From Bacteroidetes bacterium UBA2364 (GTDB lineage Bacteria > Bacteroidota > Rhodothermia > Rhodothermales > UBA2364): DNA of 54,675 nucleotides. The notes under the pieces are model-generated. The model saw only the letters and a list, made by a program, of their open reading frames with translations, ran no database searches and was not told the origin of the DNA. The translations under genes were made by a program, and so were the position numbers. Of the stretch, positions 17,612 through 27,243 are shown piece after piece. Position 1 is the stretch's first letter. Every line of letters begins with the position of its first letter. The DNA is taken from positions 1 to 54,675 of the forward strand of contig DDTM01000012.1 of assembly GCA_002344075.1 (NCBI GenBank), given 5' to 3'.

Positions 17612-19342
17612 CTATTGACAGCTTTGGGTCCAAAGTATTTTGGAAGAACTATTACCGGCGAGAACTTCTCGGCCTGTGCATACTTTTCCTGCAAACTCAC
17701 CATTCCCGACAATGCTCCACTCTACGGTTTGACCAATATGATATTCAAAAGGTTTAACCATCCCCGTAGAGGGGTTGTAGCTTTTGTGGTTAATTACCGA
17801 TTTGCTCGCATCATAATTTACGTTTGGGACAAAGGTTACCATTACTTTTTCGGGCGGTGGGGTGTTTGCTTGGGGGGTGGAATTCGCAGGACCTTTTGCT
17901 GGCTGTGTGGAGTTTGTGTTGGGGCCGAGGGTGGGATTTGCGGGGGAAATTCGCACTAAATTACCCGGATCCATGCGAGGCATAGCCGTTGGGTTGTCTG
18001 GCGGTACATTTCTATTGGCAAGCGGAGTCGTATCATTTGAGGCTTGTTCTGGACGCAGTGAATTAATCGAAGCGGACTTAGGATCCCCCGTCTGGGTATT
18101 GTTTAACTCAGACGGGGAGTTCCCAAAAAAACGGTTTGCCATCATCGCACTACCAAAACTAGCCCCCATTATAAGCAACCCAAGTCCAAACCATCGGAGA
18201 AGTTTTTTGCCCTGTGGTGTCTCTTTTTCGGTTAGCCTACTGGCCCCTTGATCTGGTTCCAAAGGCATTGTGACTTCCATCGTCATGGACTCTGTTTCGG
18301 CGACAGCGGCCTGCTCAGGTAGTGCATAGGATGGGATGCGATGTTGTTGCAGGGCCAATAAATCAGCTTTTAACTCCGCAGCAGTTTGGTAGCGATCCTC
18401 TAATTCCACTTGCAGGCACTTTAGCAAAACGGCCTGCACTTCATTCGATATCTCTACAGGTAAGCCACTGTCCTTAAAAGCTGGTAATTGGCCTAAAGCC
18501 TCCCAGCGCTGGATGAGTGTCCGCTGTCGTACTTGCTCGAAGTGCATACCAAAAGGGTATGTACGGGTAAGCATCCGTACCATAAGTACGCCCATGCTCC
18601 ATAAATCGGATTGTGGGCAAAGCGCGTGACGCCCCGCAAAATGCTCTGGCGACATATACGGCGCAGTACCAACCGCTACATTTCCCACTTCGCTCATTAC
18701 CGAAACCACATCTGTTCGGGTATCTATTTCTTTGGCAATTCCAAAGTCTATCCAAATCGGGTTCAGGCTGTCGTCTAACATCACATTGTCTGGCTTAATA
18801 TCACAATGCAAAATAGCCCGATGGTGGGCAAACTGAAGTGCATCCACCAAGCCAAGCGCAATATTAACCGTTTGATCAGCGCTCAACTGAGTGTGATGTA
18901 TCAAGCTCGTCAGGGTTCCGCCAGACATTAACGGTAATACACAAAATGGGCGCCCGGTTGCATTGGCCTTAGAAACATATTCACCGTGCTCCAGGACATT
19001 GATGATGTGTATATTGCCTGCCAACCCCCGGAGTGTGGACACTTCTTTCTCGAAAAGTCGAACACGACGATCGTACTGCTCTGCATCACCCTGAAATCGG
19101 AATAATTTAATCACATACCGATATGCTTCCACAGAACTGGACGGGGAATCAGAGGCCGGATAACAACCATAGATGTCGGCAGTTCCACCAGAAGCCAACC
19201 ATTGTCCCACAACAAACCTACCCACACACGTCCCTGGTGATAACCTATCGGAAAGATTAAGTTGTATTGTACTCATTGTGACTCTTGTTAAACCATCCGG
19301 CAAATTCTCTTGCGCTCCAAATCTTTTGGTAAAGACGGACAT
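17612..19342 (-). CDS. Transmembrane Hanks-type Ser/Thr protein kinase
   Basis: A 576-residue kinase. The glycine-rich loop LASGGTADIYG is at 49-59, the ATP lysine K79 in VIKLF, the catalytic loop HCDIKPDN at 179-186, DFG at 199-201 and SPE at 231-233. The HRD arginine is replaced by Cys (HCD), making it a non-RD kinase. A juxtamembrane region leads to one helix (381-401), then a Pro/Asn/Thr-rich linker and a periplasmic C-terminal domain of about 80 residues. It starts the run of envelope genes that follows. ATG 19342 (AGG 6 bases upstream) is used; ATG 19276 also fits. Confidence 0.9.
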   Translation of the reverse strand: MSVFTKRFGAQENLPDGLTRVTMSTIQLNLSDRLSPGTCVGRFVVGQWLASGGTADIYGCYPASDSPSSSVEAYRYVIKLFRFQGDAEQYDRRVRLFEKEVSTLRGLAGNIHIINVLEHGEYVSKANATGRPFCVLPLMSGGTLTSLIHHTQLSADQTVNIALGLVDALQFAHHRAILHCDIKPDNVMLDDSLNPIWIDFGIAKEIDTRTDVVSVMSEVGNVAVGTAPYMSPEHFAGRHALCPQSDLWSMGVLMVRMLTRTYPFGMHFEQVRQRTLIQRWEALGQLPAFKDSGLPVEISNEVQAVLLKCLQVELEDRYQTAAELKADLLALQQHRIPSYALPEQAAVAETESMTMEVTMPLEPDQGASRLTEKETPQGKKLLRWFGLGLLIMGASFGSAMMANRFFGNSPSELNNTQTGDPKSASINSLRPEQASNDTTPLANRNVPPDNPTAMPRMDPGNLVRISPANPTLGPNTNSTQPAKGPANSTPQANTPPPEKVMVTFVPNVNYDASKSVINHKSYNPSTGMVKPFEYHIGQTVEWSIVGNGEFAGKVCTGREVLAGNSSSKILWTQSCQ

Positions 19343-19645
19343 GTTAAACCTATTCTAAGGTATAACGGTTTCCCAAAAAGACCTCTGCGCTACGTAAAGA
19401 TACCTGCCTGATTCTAAACGCGCCGGATTAATCGGATTATGGGGATAGCGAATTATTAAGACAGTAAAAATTGTGCCTTTTTTAGGTCTCGCCCCTTGAT
19501 AACAGGTTAAAATTTCAGTAATTGTATAGGTAAATTATAAAATCCTCAATCTGGCCTATACCAAACGGAGTCAGTACGTGTAATAACGATTACCTTGTAT
19601 CGTTTCGTTTCGTCGAACTTCGATTATCCCGAAATTTAAGCGTTT
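19343..19645. other. 303-bp divergent intergenic region, kinase and rel promoters
   Basis: The region separates two divergently transcribed genes and should hold both promoters. It is AT-rich toward the rel side (about 19500-19560) and contains the palindrome GATTAATC near 19424-19431. No ORF or RNA gene is evident, and no promoter matches well enough to mark. Confidence 0.5.
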
Positions 19646-21919
19646 ATGCATCCTATGACATCTTGGTCTGTGACTGTTCGGAAAGCCTTGGAAGAAGCGC
19701 CGCTGGACGATGTGTTTTCTGGACGGCTGACTGCTCTATTAGACATGTGTCGCCAAAATTTACCACAAGTGGATGTTGATCTGATTCACCGCGCCTTTAT
19801 TCTGGGCCATTGGGCACATCGTCATGATAAACGCAAATCTGGAGAAAAATTTTTTTTCCACCCGATTGCGGTTGCGGAAATTGTAGCGAACGATATCCGG
19901 GTGGATGACCTGAGTGTCGCGGCAGCTTTGCTCCACGATACAGTAGAAGACACTGCAATGTCGCTCGATATGGTTCGGGTAGAATTTGGAGAAGAGATGG
20001 CAGTGGTAATTAATGGCCTGACCAAAATAGACGAGGTTTTTGAGAAAAAAGAAATCGGGCGGGCCGAAAATTGGCGAAAACTGATTCTATATATGGCGTC
20101 CGACATTCGCGTGATTATGGTGAAATTCGCAGACCGGCTTCATAACATGCGCACCATCGGGGCCAAAAAGCCAGAAGCACAACTTCGGATAGCACATGAA
20201 ACGATGGACTTTTTTGTGCCACTGGCCCACCGATTTGGCGTTTTTAAGGTCAAAAGTGAACTGGAAGACCTGTGCCTGAAGGTGACCGATCGTATGATGT
20301 ACAACACCATTGCCCTCGGCTTGGAGGAAAAAAAGGAGGAGCGAGATCAATACATTGCACAATTCATGGAGCCTATTAAAAATGAGTTGACAGAAGCCGG
20401 TTTTAGCTTCGATATAAAAGGTCGATCCAAAAGCATCTTTTCCATCTATAACAAGATGACCCGACAGGGAAAGTCATTGGAAGACATCTACGACCTTTAT
20501 GCCATTCGTATTGTTATGCACCGGAGTGGTTCTAAAGGGAAAGAAGATTGTTGGCGGGCATATTCTCTCATTACGGATCAATACAAGCCGTTGCCAGACC
20601 GTTTTCGGGATTTTATCTCCATGCCCAAGTCAAATGGTTACCAGAGTTTACATACTACTGTATTGGGACCGAAAGGTAAACGCGTGGAAATTCAGATCCG
20701 GTCTAAAGAAATGGATGAAATTGCTGAACGTGGTGTAGCAGCACACTGGAAATATAAAGAAGGTAGTGGATCTTCTCAGAACGCCTCGGAAAGTTTATAT
20801 GCTTGGGTACGAGATGCTTTTGTTTCACAGGAAGCCTCCGAAAATGCTTCTGAATTTGTTAAAGATTTCCGACTGAACTTCTACACAGAAGAAATACATG
20901 TACTTACCCCTAAGGGGGATGTTATCACCCTGCCGAAAGATGCAACTCCTGTGGATTTTGCTTTTCAGGTTCATACGGAAGTGGGGCTACATTGTGTAGG
21001 TGCTAAGGTGAATGGAAAAATGGTTCCCTTGCCGACCAAACTTAAAAACGGGGATGAAATTGAAGTCCTGACTTCCAAACGTCAAACGCCAAACTCAGAC
21101 TGGATCAAGTTTGTCGTGACCCAAAAAGCGAAGTCCCAAGTTAGGGCATGGATTAATGAGCGTAAACGGAAAGCGATTGAGAAAGGCAAGGAGCTACTCG
21201 TCAAAAAAATGAAGAAACTTAAGCCGGAGTTAACCGAATCCCAGTTCGAGAAATATGTCCGCCAGTTTAAGTATAGTAAATCTTACGACTTATACCACGA
21301 CATTGGCGCAGAGCTTTTAGATCCAGATGAATTCATTCGCTTTGTTCAACATCGTCTCGATCAAGGTCATGAAAAGGAACCCGCGACCGTAGAAACCCTT
21401 CTGGTGGATAATAAGCAGTTTGAGAGTTTTTTAGGAACTGCACAGTCAAGTGGTCATGGTGCCCTGCGGATTAATGGGGAAGAAGTGGCAGACAACCTGA
21501 TCATCCAGTATGCAAGTTGTTGTAACCCCATTCCGGGCGACGAGGTCTTTGGGCTAATCAGTTCCGGGCGTGGGATTCGTATTCATCGTACCAATTGCAA
21601 AAATGCCAAAGACTTGCTTTTGAACCACTCAGACAGAATTTTAGAGGCAGAGTGGAGTAAAAATGCAGCCGTTACATTTGTAACAGGAATTAAAGTGATA
21701 GGTACTGATCGGCTGGGGATGTTCAATGATATCTCTACGGTTATTTCTAAGTCGCTCAAGTTGAATATTCGTTCTATTTTGGTGAATAGCGATCAGGGAC
21801 ACGGATATTTTGAGGGTACCATTGTTGTTGATGTGCATGATATCAGTGAATTACACACCTTAATTCAACGCCTTTATACGGTAGAAGGCGTTCAGGCAGT
21901 GTACCGATACGAGGGTTAA
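19646..21919 (+). CDS. rel: RelA/SpoT (p)ppGpp synthetase/hydrolase
   Basis: A 757-residue full-length Rel enzyme that makes and degrades the alarmone (p)ppGpp. The HD hydrolase domain is intact (HP at 72-73, LLHDTVEDT with H97-D98). The synthetase domain contains DLYAIRIV and PKSNGYQSLHTTV. TGS (VITLPKDATPVDFAFQVH), a zinc-finger-like segment with CC (YASCCNPIPGD) and a C-terminal ACT domain follow. Both catalytic domains look active, so this is probably the bifunctional type found once per genome in the Bacteroidota. Its stop codon interlocks with that of the convergent TldD-like gene (shared TTAA at 21916-21919). Confidence 0.95.
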   Translation: MHPMTSWSVTVRKALEEAPLDDVFSGRLTALLDMCRQNLPQVDVDLIHRAFILGHWAHRHDKRKSGEKFFFHPIAVAEIVANDIRVDDLSVAAALLHDTVEDTAMSLDMVRVEFGEEMAVVINGLTKIDEVFEKKEIGRAENWRKLILYMASDIRVIMVKFADRLHNMRTIGAKKPEAQLRIAHETMDFFVPLAHRFGVFKVKSELEDLCLKVTDRMMYNTIALGLEEKKEERDQYIAQFMEPIKNELTEAGFSFDIKGRSKSIFSIYNKMTRQGKSLEDIYDLYAIRIVMHRSGSKGKEDCWRAYSLITDQYKPLPDRFRDFISMPKSNGYQSLHTTVLGPKGKRVEIQIRSKEMDEIAERGVAAHWKYKEGSGSSQNASESLYAWVRDAFVSQEASENASEFVKDFRLNFYTEEIHVLTPKGDVITLPKDATPVDFAFQVHTEVGLHCVGAKVNGKMVPLPTKLKNGDEIEVLTSKRQTPNSDWIKFVVTQKAKSQVRAWINERKRKAIEKGKELLVKKMKKLKPELTESQFEKYVRQFKYSKSYDLYHDIGAELLDPDEFIRFVQHRLDQGHEKEPATVETLLVDNKQFESFLGTAQSSGHGALRINGEEVADNLIIQYASCCNPIPGDEVFGLISSGRGIRIHRTNCKNAKDLLLNHSDRILEAEWSKNAAVTFVTGIKVIGTDRLGMFNDISTVISKSLKLNIRSILVNSDQGHGYFEGTIVVDVHDISELHTLIQRLYTVEGVQAVYRYEG

Positions 21920-23124
21920 GACCCCACCCATAAAGAGGAAAACCGAACGGAGGGCTGTCCCACCGAGATTGGTACAACCTGTTCTTTTTTTTCGCAATGC
22001 CCACGTCCAGTTTCAATTCGGAAATCATTGCCTAATGCCTCAATTGCTCCCAGCATTTTGTGGGGAGATCCCCCAACCCAAAAACCAGCGAGAGGGGTTG
22101 TAAGTCTTCCGTTTTGTATCTTAAATCCTTTCTTTACAAATACCTGGACCATACTTGACTCTGGATTAAAGACTGCTGTGCCCGCAGTTTGTACGTAAAT
22201 ACCTTCTCTAATACCCAATAATAGGTCGTTTGGAGTATTGTCTCCCGGAAGCAAACACAAATTACTCATCCTTGGCATAGGAGGATGTCGGAAAGAACTT
22301 CGCCGAGCACGCGCCGTGCCAAAGAGTTTTGTTTGAAATGCTGTTTTTCGATCGGTAAGAAGGCTTTCAAAGCGTCCATGATGGATCAAAAAAACCAAGT
22401 TTGTCTGATTTCCCTCATCATCAAAGGGTAAAAATACCCTAGCTCCTTCCAGGGTAGGATTGTCAATGATGGTAACTGTTTCGGGAGCAATTTTCCGACC
22501 ATCAGGGTACCCTAACACCGGATACTGCTGCCAGACATCGGCTTCTGACGGGTGTCCAATGGCTTCGTGAAGCCAGATACCGTTCCATCCAGATGACATG
22601 ACGACGGGCATTTCCCCTCTTTCTGGTACTTTGGCAGTTGCTTGATGAAGGGCCTCGGCCAGTGCTGTCTGTACAAGTTCATCTACCGAAGGCTCAAAAA
22701 AGGTGTTTTGGGTGCTACCGTTGGTCGCGTGGCCTGTCCATAGGGTATTTTGAACCCGACAATTAAGCGTAAGCCTAAGTTGGTTAAAGGTATGGAAATA
22801 ATGACCGCAAAGACCTTCTGGGGTCTTAATATCAACCTGACGACTTTTGGAAAGGTGTTCTATTTTGAGGTTTCGGATTTTCGGAGAGGCAAAATAGGCT
22901 GTTTCTGCAATTGTATTCAGGAACGGAACCAGTTCCGGCAAGGGTGCTGGAAAAGGGTCGAAGAAATGGTTTTCGGGCAGTATCGCAGACGTAGTCAAAA
23001 AATCATCTTTAAACCTACGGGTTGCTACCCCCCCAAGAATCACTTGCGAAACCTGAAGATGATTCTTGTGCCAAACGTGTTGTAAGTAGGTCGTTTTTTC
23101 GTGAAAGACCTCTTCATTGCTCAT
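21916..23124 (-). CDS. TldD/PmbA-family metalloprotease
   Basis: A 402-residue protein with the metal motif HEAIGH followed by PSEAD, and a late GHC-x-KKEQVVPISVGQP segment typical of TldD. TldD normally pairs with TldE/PmbA to trim peptides (for example microcin B17 maturation) and to degrade proteins. This copy is shorter than the usual 460-480 residues, with a reduced N-terminal domain. No TldE partner is in the window. It starts 2 bp after rodA and is probably translated from the same message. The 4-base overlap with rel leaves no room for a terminator between the two. Confidence 0.88.
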   Translation of the reverse strand: MSNEEVFHEKTTYLQHVWHKNHLQVSQVILGGVATRRFKDDFLTTSAILPENHFFDPFPAPLPELVPFLNTIAETAYFASPKIRNLKIEHLSKSRQVDIKTPEGLCGHYFHTFNQLRLTLNCRVQNTLWTGHATNGSTQNTFFEPSVDELVQTALAEALHQATAKVPERGEMPVVMSSGWNGIWLHEAIGHPSEADVWQQYPVLGYPDGRKIAPETVTIIDNPTLEGARVFLPFDDEGNQTNLVFLIHHGRFESLLTDRKTAFQTKLFGTARARRSSFRHPPMPRMSNLCLLPGDNTPNDLLLGIREGIYVQTAGTAVFNPESSMVQVFVKKGFKIQNGRLTTPLAGFWVGGSPHKMLGAIEALGNDFRIETGRGHCEKKEQVVPISVGQPSVRFSSLWVGS

Positions 23125-23126
23125 CG

Positions 23127-24383
23127 TTAGTAACCATGTGCCGGAAATTCATGGGCCCGCATCTGAAAGTTCATTGCAATTGCCAAAAGGGCTGTATTGG
23201 CCATAAGCGCAGATCCTCCGTAAGAGATAAATGGAAGCGGGATACCAATTACAGGCATGGATCCAACAGTCATCCCAATATTAATCAATATATGGGTTAG
23301 GAAAATACCGACCGTAGAAACAAAAAAATATTGCGCAAAAGGGTGATTGATCCGTGATGTGGTTCGGATGAGCCGTACCAGCAAAATCGCAAAAAGCACT
23401 AAAACCAAAAAAGAGCCTAAAAAACCGAACTCCTCCCCGATAACGGTATAAACAAAATCGGTGGACTGCTCCGGGACATTCCCCATTTGGGTTTGGAGGC
23501 CTTGCATCCAGCCCTTGCCCATAAATCCTCCCGAACCAATCGCTGCCTTTGACTGTAGCGTTTGATAACCTGTGGTCAGGGCATATTCTTCAGGATTACC
23601 AAGAGCCTTAATGCGTGCCACTTGGTGTGGAAGTAATAATTTGTATAGTACCTGAAAACTTCCCCAAGTCCCAAATCCGGCAGCACCTCCCAGCGCAATT
23701 AGTTTCCAGTCGCGTGTGGCAAAGAATAAGGCCACCACTACAACACCGGAAAATACCAAGGCTGCTGGCTCGTAGATAATGGTCAGGTAGCCTGCAATCG
23801 CAGGAGTGATCATCAGGGAGACCCAGTGTAGGGGCATCCCGCTCCAAAAAAGAATCATCGGAACCAATGAAAGAAAAACCAGCCCCGTTCCGGTATCGTT
23901 TTGTACAAAGATCAAAATGGCTGCTGGGAGAATCAATAACCCAATGCCCGTAGCAGCACTTTTAATATCCCAAGTATTGGATTTTGCACGGCTCATCACC
24001 CACCCCAAGGCGAGGGCTGTAGCCACTTTTGCAAATTCTGATGTCTGGAGTCCAAAACCGCCAATCATGATCCAAGAATGGGCACCATTAATTTCTTTTC
24101 CAATAAATCGGGCAGCAATCACCAATAGGATCATAAACGCATAAATACCCATTGCGGCACTCATGAAAAACCGAACTGGTAAACTCATGACCACGACCAT
24201 CATCACCATACAAATAAAGAAAAAGCCCAGTTGCTTACCAAAATTCTGGCGCATTTGGGGGTCAATAATCTCGGCACTGGGGCCGTTGGTTGCGCTATAG
24301 ATCGCTGCTAATCCGATAAAGATCAAACAAAACCAAACAAACAGAATGGCATAATCAAGATTTTCCCAAAGTGAACGACGCAT
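23127..24383 (-). CDS. rodA: Rod-shape SEDS peptidoglycan polymerase RodA
   Basis: A 418-residue polytopic protein with about ten helices. Hallmarks are YSAT near the first helix, the QxDxG-type segment FVQNDTGTG in the middle, the long loop with GKGWMQGLQTQMGNVPEQSTDFVYTVIGEE shown in parts as GKGW and PEQSTDF, and the GIPLPFISYGGSAL signature near the C-terminus. RodA is the glycosyltransferase of the elongasome and works with PBP2, encoded directly upstream. The motif set with PEQSTDF is characteristic of the SEDS family, and the PBP2 neighbour favours RodA over FtsW. The gene follows mrdA by 31 bp. Confidence 0.95.
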   Translation of the reverse strand: MRRSLWENLDYAILFVWFCLIFIGLAAIYSATNGPSAEIIDPQMRQNFGKQLGFFFICMVMMVVVMSLPVRFFMSAAMGIYAFMILLVIAARFIGKEINGAHSWIMIGGFGLQTSEFAKVATALALGWVMSRAKSNTWDIKSAATGIGLLILPAAILIFVQNDTGTGLVFLSLVPMILFWSGMPLHWVSLMITPAIAGYLTIIYEPAALVFSGVVVVALFFATRDWKLIALGGAAGFGTWGSFQVLYKLLLPHQVARIKALGNPEEYALTTGYQTLQSKAAIGSGGFMGKGWMQGLQTQMGNVPEQSTDFVYTVIGEEFGFLGSFLVLVLFAILLVRLIRTTSRINHPFAQYFFVSTVGIFLTHILINIGMTVGSMPVIGIPLPFISYGGSALMANTALLAIAMNFQMRAHEFPAHGY

Positions 24384-24414
24384 ATTAGGTAGCTATATTG
24401 AATAATAAGGAGGC

Positions 24415-26472
24415 CTATCTTCTGTTGGGGGCAGTATTTCCGGTTCCGGCGGGTAATGTTGCGGGCGTTTGGTTCCGTGTATCAGGTTTGGGGGTAACGG
24501 GTTGTCGTGTTCCGGGTGCCGATGGTTTTTGAATAGCACCATTGATAGGTGCATTGGTCGTGGCGGGCGTTTTTTGTCCGGGTTTGGTTGTAGAGGCCAC
24601 CACAGGAGTTTTGCTTGCTTCTTTAGCGCGTCTAACCGCAGTGAGTACCGTATCAACCCCTTTGGTCCAATCTACTTTTCTTTCGAAGCCCTGACTGCTG
24701 ACCCCAGAGACCGAATTGACCAGTCCTTGACGACTCATTTTACCCGTCACATACAGTTCCATGACCAAACTTGCCATTGGTGCGGCAGCGGTGGCGCCAA
24801 ATCCGGCGTTTTCAATCAATGCCGCAACGGCAATTTTGGGATCTTCGAGGGGTGCAAACCCGATAAAGACAGAGTGGTCTTTTCGTCCTCGTCCCGGAGC
24901 TTGGGCGGTTCCCGTTTTACCGCCCACTTTTACCTTTGGGTCCCAAACCACATTTCGGGTATGTTCCATGGCAGAACGGCGCATCCCTTCTTGTACGGCT
25001 GCAAAAAACTCTGGCTTAATTGGCATCTTTTTAGGTGGAGTTATCGTCGGATAAATCTTTTTACCCGCAGGATTCACCATATAGCGAACCAGGTGAGGCA
25101 TGTGCTTTGTACCGCCATTGGCTACGGTAGCCACATAGTTTGCCAACTGAAGGGGGGAGACGGTTAGACCCTGTCCAATTCCCAAAATAACCAAATTACT
25201 GGTTTTCCACCGATTTCGACCGCCGTACATTTTATCATAGTACGCAGAGTCCGGAATAATCCCTTTAGAGCGTTCAATAATATCCACATCTGGCTTAACC
25301 CCAAATCCGAATTCATGGGCCCAATCAGTCCATCGGGCAAAATTCAGTCGGGTCATGAGTGTATAATAAAAGGTATTACAGGAGTTTCGGATTGCGTTGC
25401 GTACATCCATTCCGCCGTGAACCCCCATACATTTATGGGTTCCCCATCCTCCATTACAATATATTTTAGACGTCTCCGTAATGGCTCCGTCTTGAAGGGC
25501 AATTAGCGACATAAATGGTTTGAACGTGGAGCCTGGCGGCTGTACACTCAAGGTGGCCCGATTATACAGGGGCTTGCTTGGATCTCGGTTCAGCCCAATC
25601 CAAACATCCCGATCTACCGCGCCAGATAGCAGAGCGGGGTTATAGTCGGGGCCACTGGCAAGGGCCAAAATTTCGCCTGTCTTAGGATCTATGGCAACCA
25701 ACCCACCTCGTTTATTCCGTAACATTTTCTCTGCCAGCGCTTGTAAGCGTCCATCTATGGAGAGGTGAAAGGTATAGCCACTAATGGGGTCTTTGTCTTC
25801 TTTCCCGTCTCTATAAGAACTCACTACTTGACCATGTGCATTTTTCATCACCAGCCGAAGGCCCGGCTCTCCACGCATCTGTGTTTCGTAGAATCGTTCG
25901 ATGCCGGATTGTCCGATCACATCTCCACGACGATAGCCCTCCATTTTCTTGAGGTCAAGTTGCGCCTTGGATATCTCTTTGATGTAGCCCAAAATATGGG
26001 CTGCCCGAGGAGAATTATACCGTCTTTTTTGCTCCACGACAAAATCCACGCCCGGAAACTCATAATTCATCTCTTCAATTTTGGTAACAATAGAGAAAGA
26101 CACTTCTTTAAAGACCGCATATGGACGCAGTGGCGTGTATTCGCGGGCTTCTTTCTCCTTGGCTAACAATTCTTCTTCTGTTTTGCCTAACAACTCTGCT
26201 AAAACCTTTGCTTTTTCTTTTTTGAAAAAACGTGGCGTTATTTGCATGGTGTATGTTGGCTCGTTGTTTGCAATCAACGTCCCATTCCGGTCATAAACAA
26301 GCCCGCGGGCAGCAGGTCTTACTTCTTCCTGGATGCTGCTTTGTCGGGTCTTTCCAGAATATACATTAGAGTCAACGATTTGAAGTTTGACTAACCGCAT
26401 GGCCAAAAGACCGATTACCAACAGAATCGTGGTAGTTAGGAGGTTTAAACGAATTCGTGTATTTTCCTGCAT
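24415..26472 (-). CDS. mrdA: Penicillin-binding protein 2 (MrdA)
   Basis: A 685-residue class B PBP with an N-terminal anchor (residues 8-30) and pedestal domain. The transpeptidase domain has the active Ser315 in STFK, SCN at 364-366 and KTGTAQ near 519. It cross-links peptidoglycan during cell elongation with RodA. Two cysteines, C339 and C348, flank a CNGGWGTHKC loop, a possible disulfide as in some PBP2s. After about residue 610 the protein has a Pro/Thr/Ala-rich tail not needed for catalysis. mreB, mreC and mreD are absent; a membrane protein gene precedes it instead. Confidence 0.96.
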   Translation of the reverse strand: MQENTRIRLNLLTTTILLVIGLLAMRLVKLQIVDSNVYSGKTRQSSIQEEVRPAARGLVYDRNGTLIANNEPTYTMQITPRFFKKEKAKVLAELLGKTEEELLAKEKEAREYTPLRPYAVFKEVSFSIVTKIEEMNYEFPGVDFVVEQKRRYNSPRAAHILGYIKEISKAQLDLKKMEGYRRGDVIGQSGIERFYETQMRGEPGLRLVMKNAHGQVVSSYRDGKEDKDPISGYTFHLSIDGRLQALAEKMLRNKRGGLVAIDPKTGEILALASGPDYNPALLSGAVDRDVWIGLNRDPSKPLYNRATLSVQPPGSTFKPFMSLIALQDGAITETSKIYCNGGWGTHKCMGVHGGMDVRNAIRNSCNTFYYTLMTRLNFARWTDWAHEFGFGVKPDVDIIERSKGIIPDSAYYDKMYGGRNRWKTSNLVILGIGQGLTVSPLQLANYVATVANGGTKHMPHLVRYMVNPAGKKIYPTITPPKKMPIKPEFFAAVQEGMRRSAMEHTRNVVWDPKVKVGGKTGTAQAPGRGRKDHSVFIGFAPLEDPKIAVAALIENAGFGATAAAPMASLVMELYVTGKMSRQGLVNSVSGVSSQGFERKVDWTKGVDTVLTAVRRAKEASKTPVVASTTKPGQKTPATTNAPINGAIQKPSAPGTRQPVTPKPDTRNQTPATLPAGTGNTAPNRR

Positions 26473-26527
26473 GAACGTTTAAGATGAAATCTTGAACACA
26501 TTAATAGATTTGTTTCTGAACCTATGA

Positions 26528-27199
26528 TTACCGGTCTAAGACCCCCAAACCCCAGAGGCCATAGATGCTAAAACAAACGAGATAAACAGAGAGTACCAAA
26601 GATTCTCCGCCTGTAAGAATATGGGTTTCATTTTGTACCAATGCCGATCCAGCCATGAGCATCATCAACGAGATAGCAATAGTAAGTGTGGTCGTTGTAA
26701 CAATACTCCTGCCGAGGGTATTGGGTAAGGGCATTAGCCAAACAGCAGCCAAGACCGCTGCCGCAGTAATTAAAGTCAACCCAAATAAACTACCAAACCC
26801 AAACCCAGACTCTTTGCCTAATAAAAAGATGAAGGCTTGAATAACCGTCAAAAAAGTGCCAAACATAAGTAAAACATACCCAAAAAAAACACGAATACCT
26901 TCTATTCCAGCATCCGAAACAGGTTTGCCCTCCTGTTCTTTTTTGGGTTCGGGTGCTGTTGGAACGTAATGTTGCCAACCATCATGTGAGTCTGTATTAT
27001 TTTGGGGATTGATATTGATGCTCACTACAGGGTGTTGAGCATTTCCTCTTTCGGGATGTAACTCACGTGTAGGCATTCCGGAGGAATCAATCTGAATGCC
27101 CGGTAGTTCGTATGACTTACCGCTTCGGGCATTACCTCCCGAAAAAGACGGCATCTCTACCGATGGATTTTCACCGTGTGGATTGTTACCTGGACCCAT
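26528..27199 (-). CDS. Hypothetical four-helix membrane protein upstream of mrdA
   Basis: A 223-residue protein of unrecognised family. The first 95 residues are polar, rich in Pro, Gly, Ser and Asn, and probably disordered in the cytoplasm. About four hydrophobic helices follow (roughly 100-125, 130-155, 160-180 and 190-218). It occupies the place where mreD often precedes mrdA, but the long disordered N-terminus and lack of MreD-like pattern argue against calling it MreD. It is 55 bp upstream of mrdA and probably in the same operon. Confidence 0.7.
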   Translation of the reverse strand: MGPGNNPHGENPSVEMPSFSGGNARSGKSYELPGIQIDSSGMPTRELHPERGNAQHPVVSININPQNNTDSHDGWQHYVPTAPEPKKEQEGKPVSDAGIEGIRVFFGYVLLMFGTFLTVIQAFIFLLGKESGFGFGSLFGLTLITAAAVLAAVWLMPLPNTLGRSIVTTTTLTIAISLMMLMAGSALVQNETHILTGGESLVLSVYLVCFSIYGLWGLGVLDR

Positions 27200-27243
27200 C
27201 TGATTAACAACAATAGCGGAGTATCTCCGGATAAAAAAGACTT

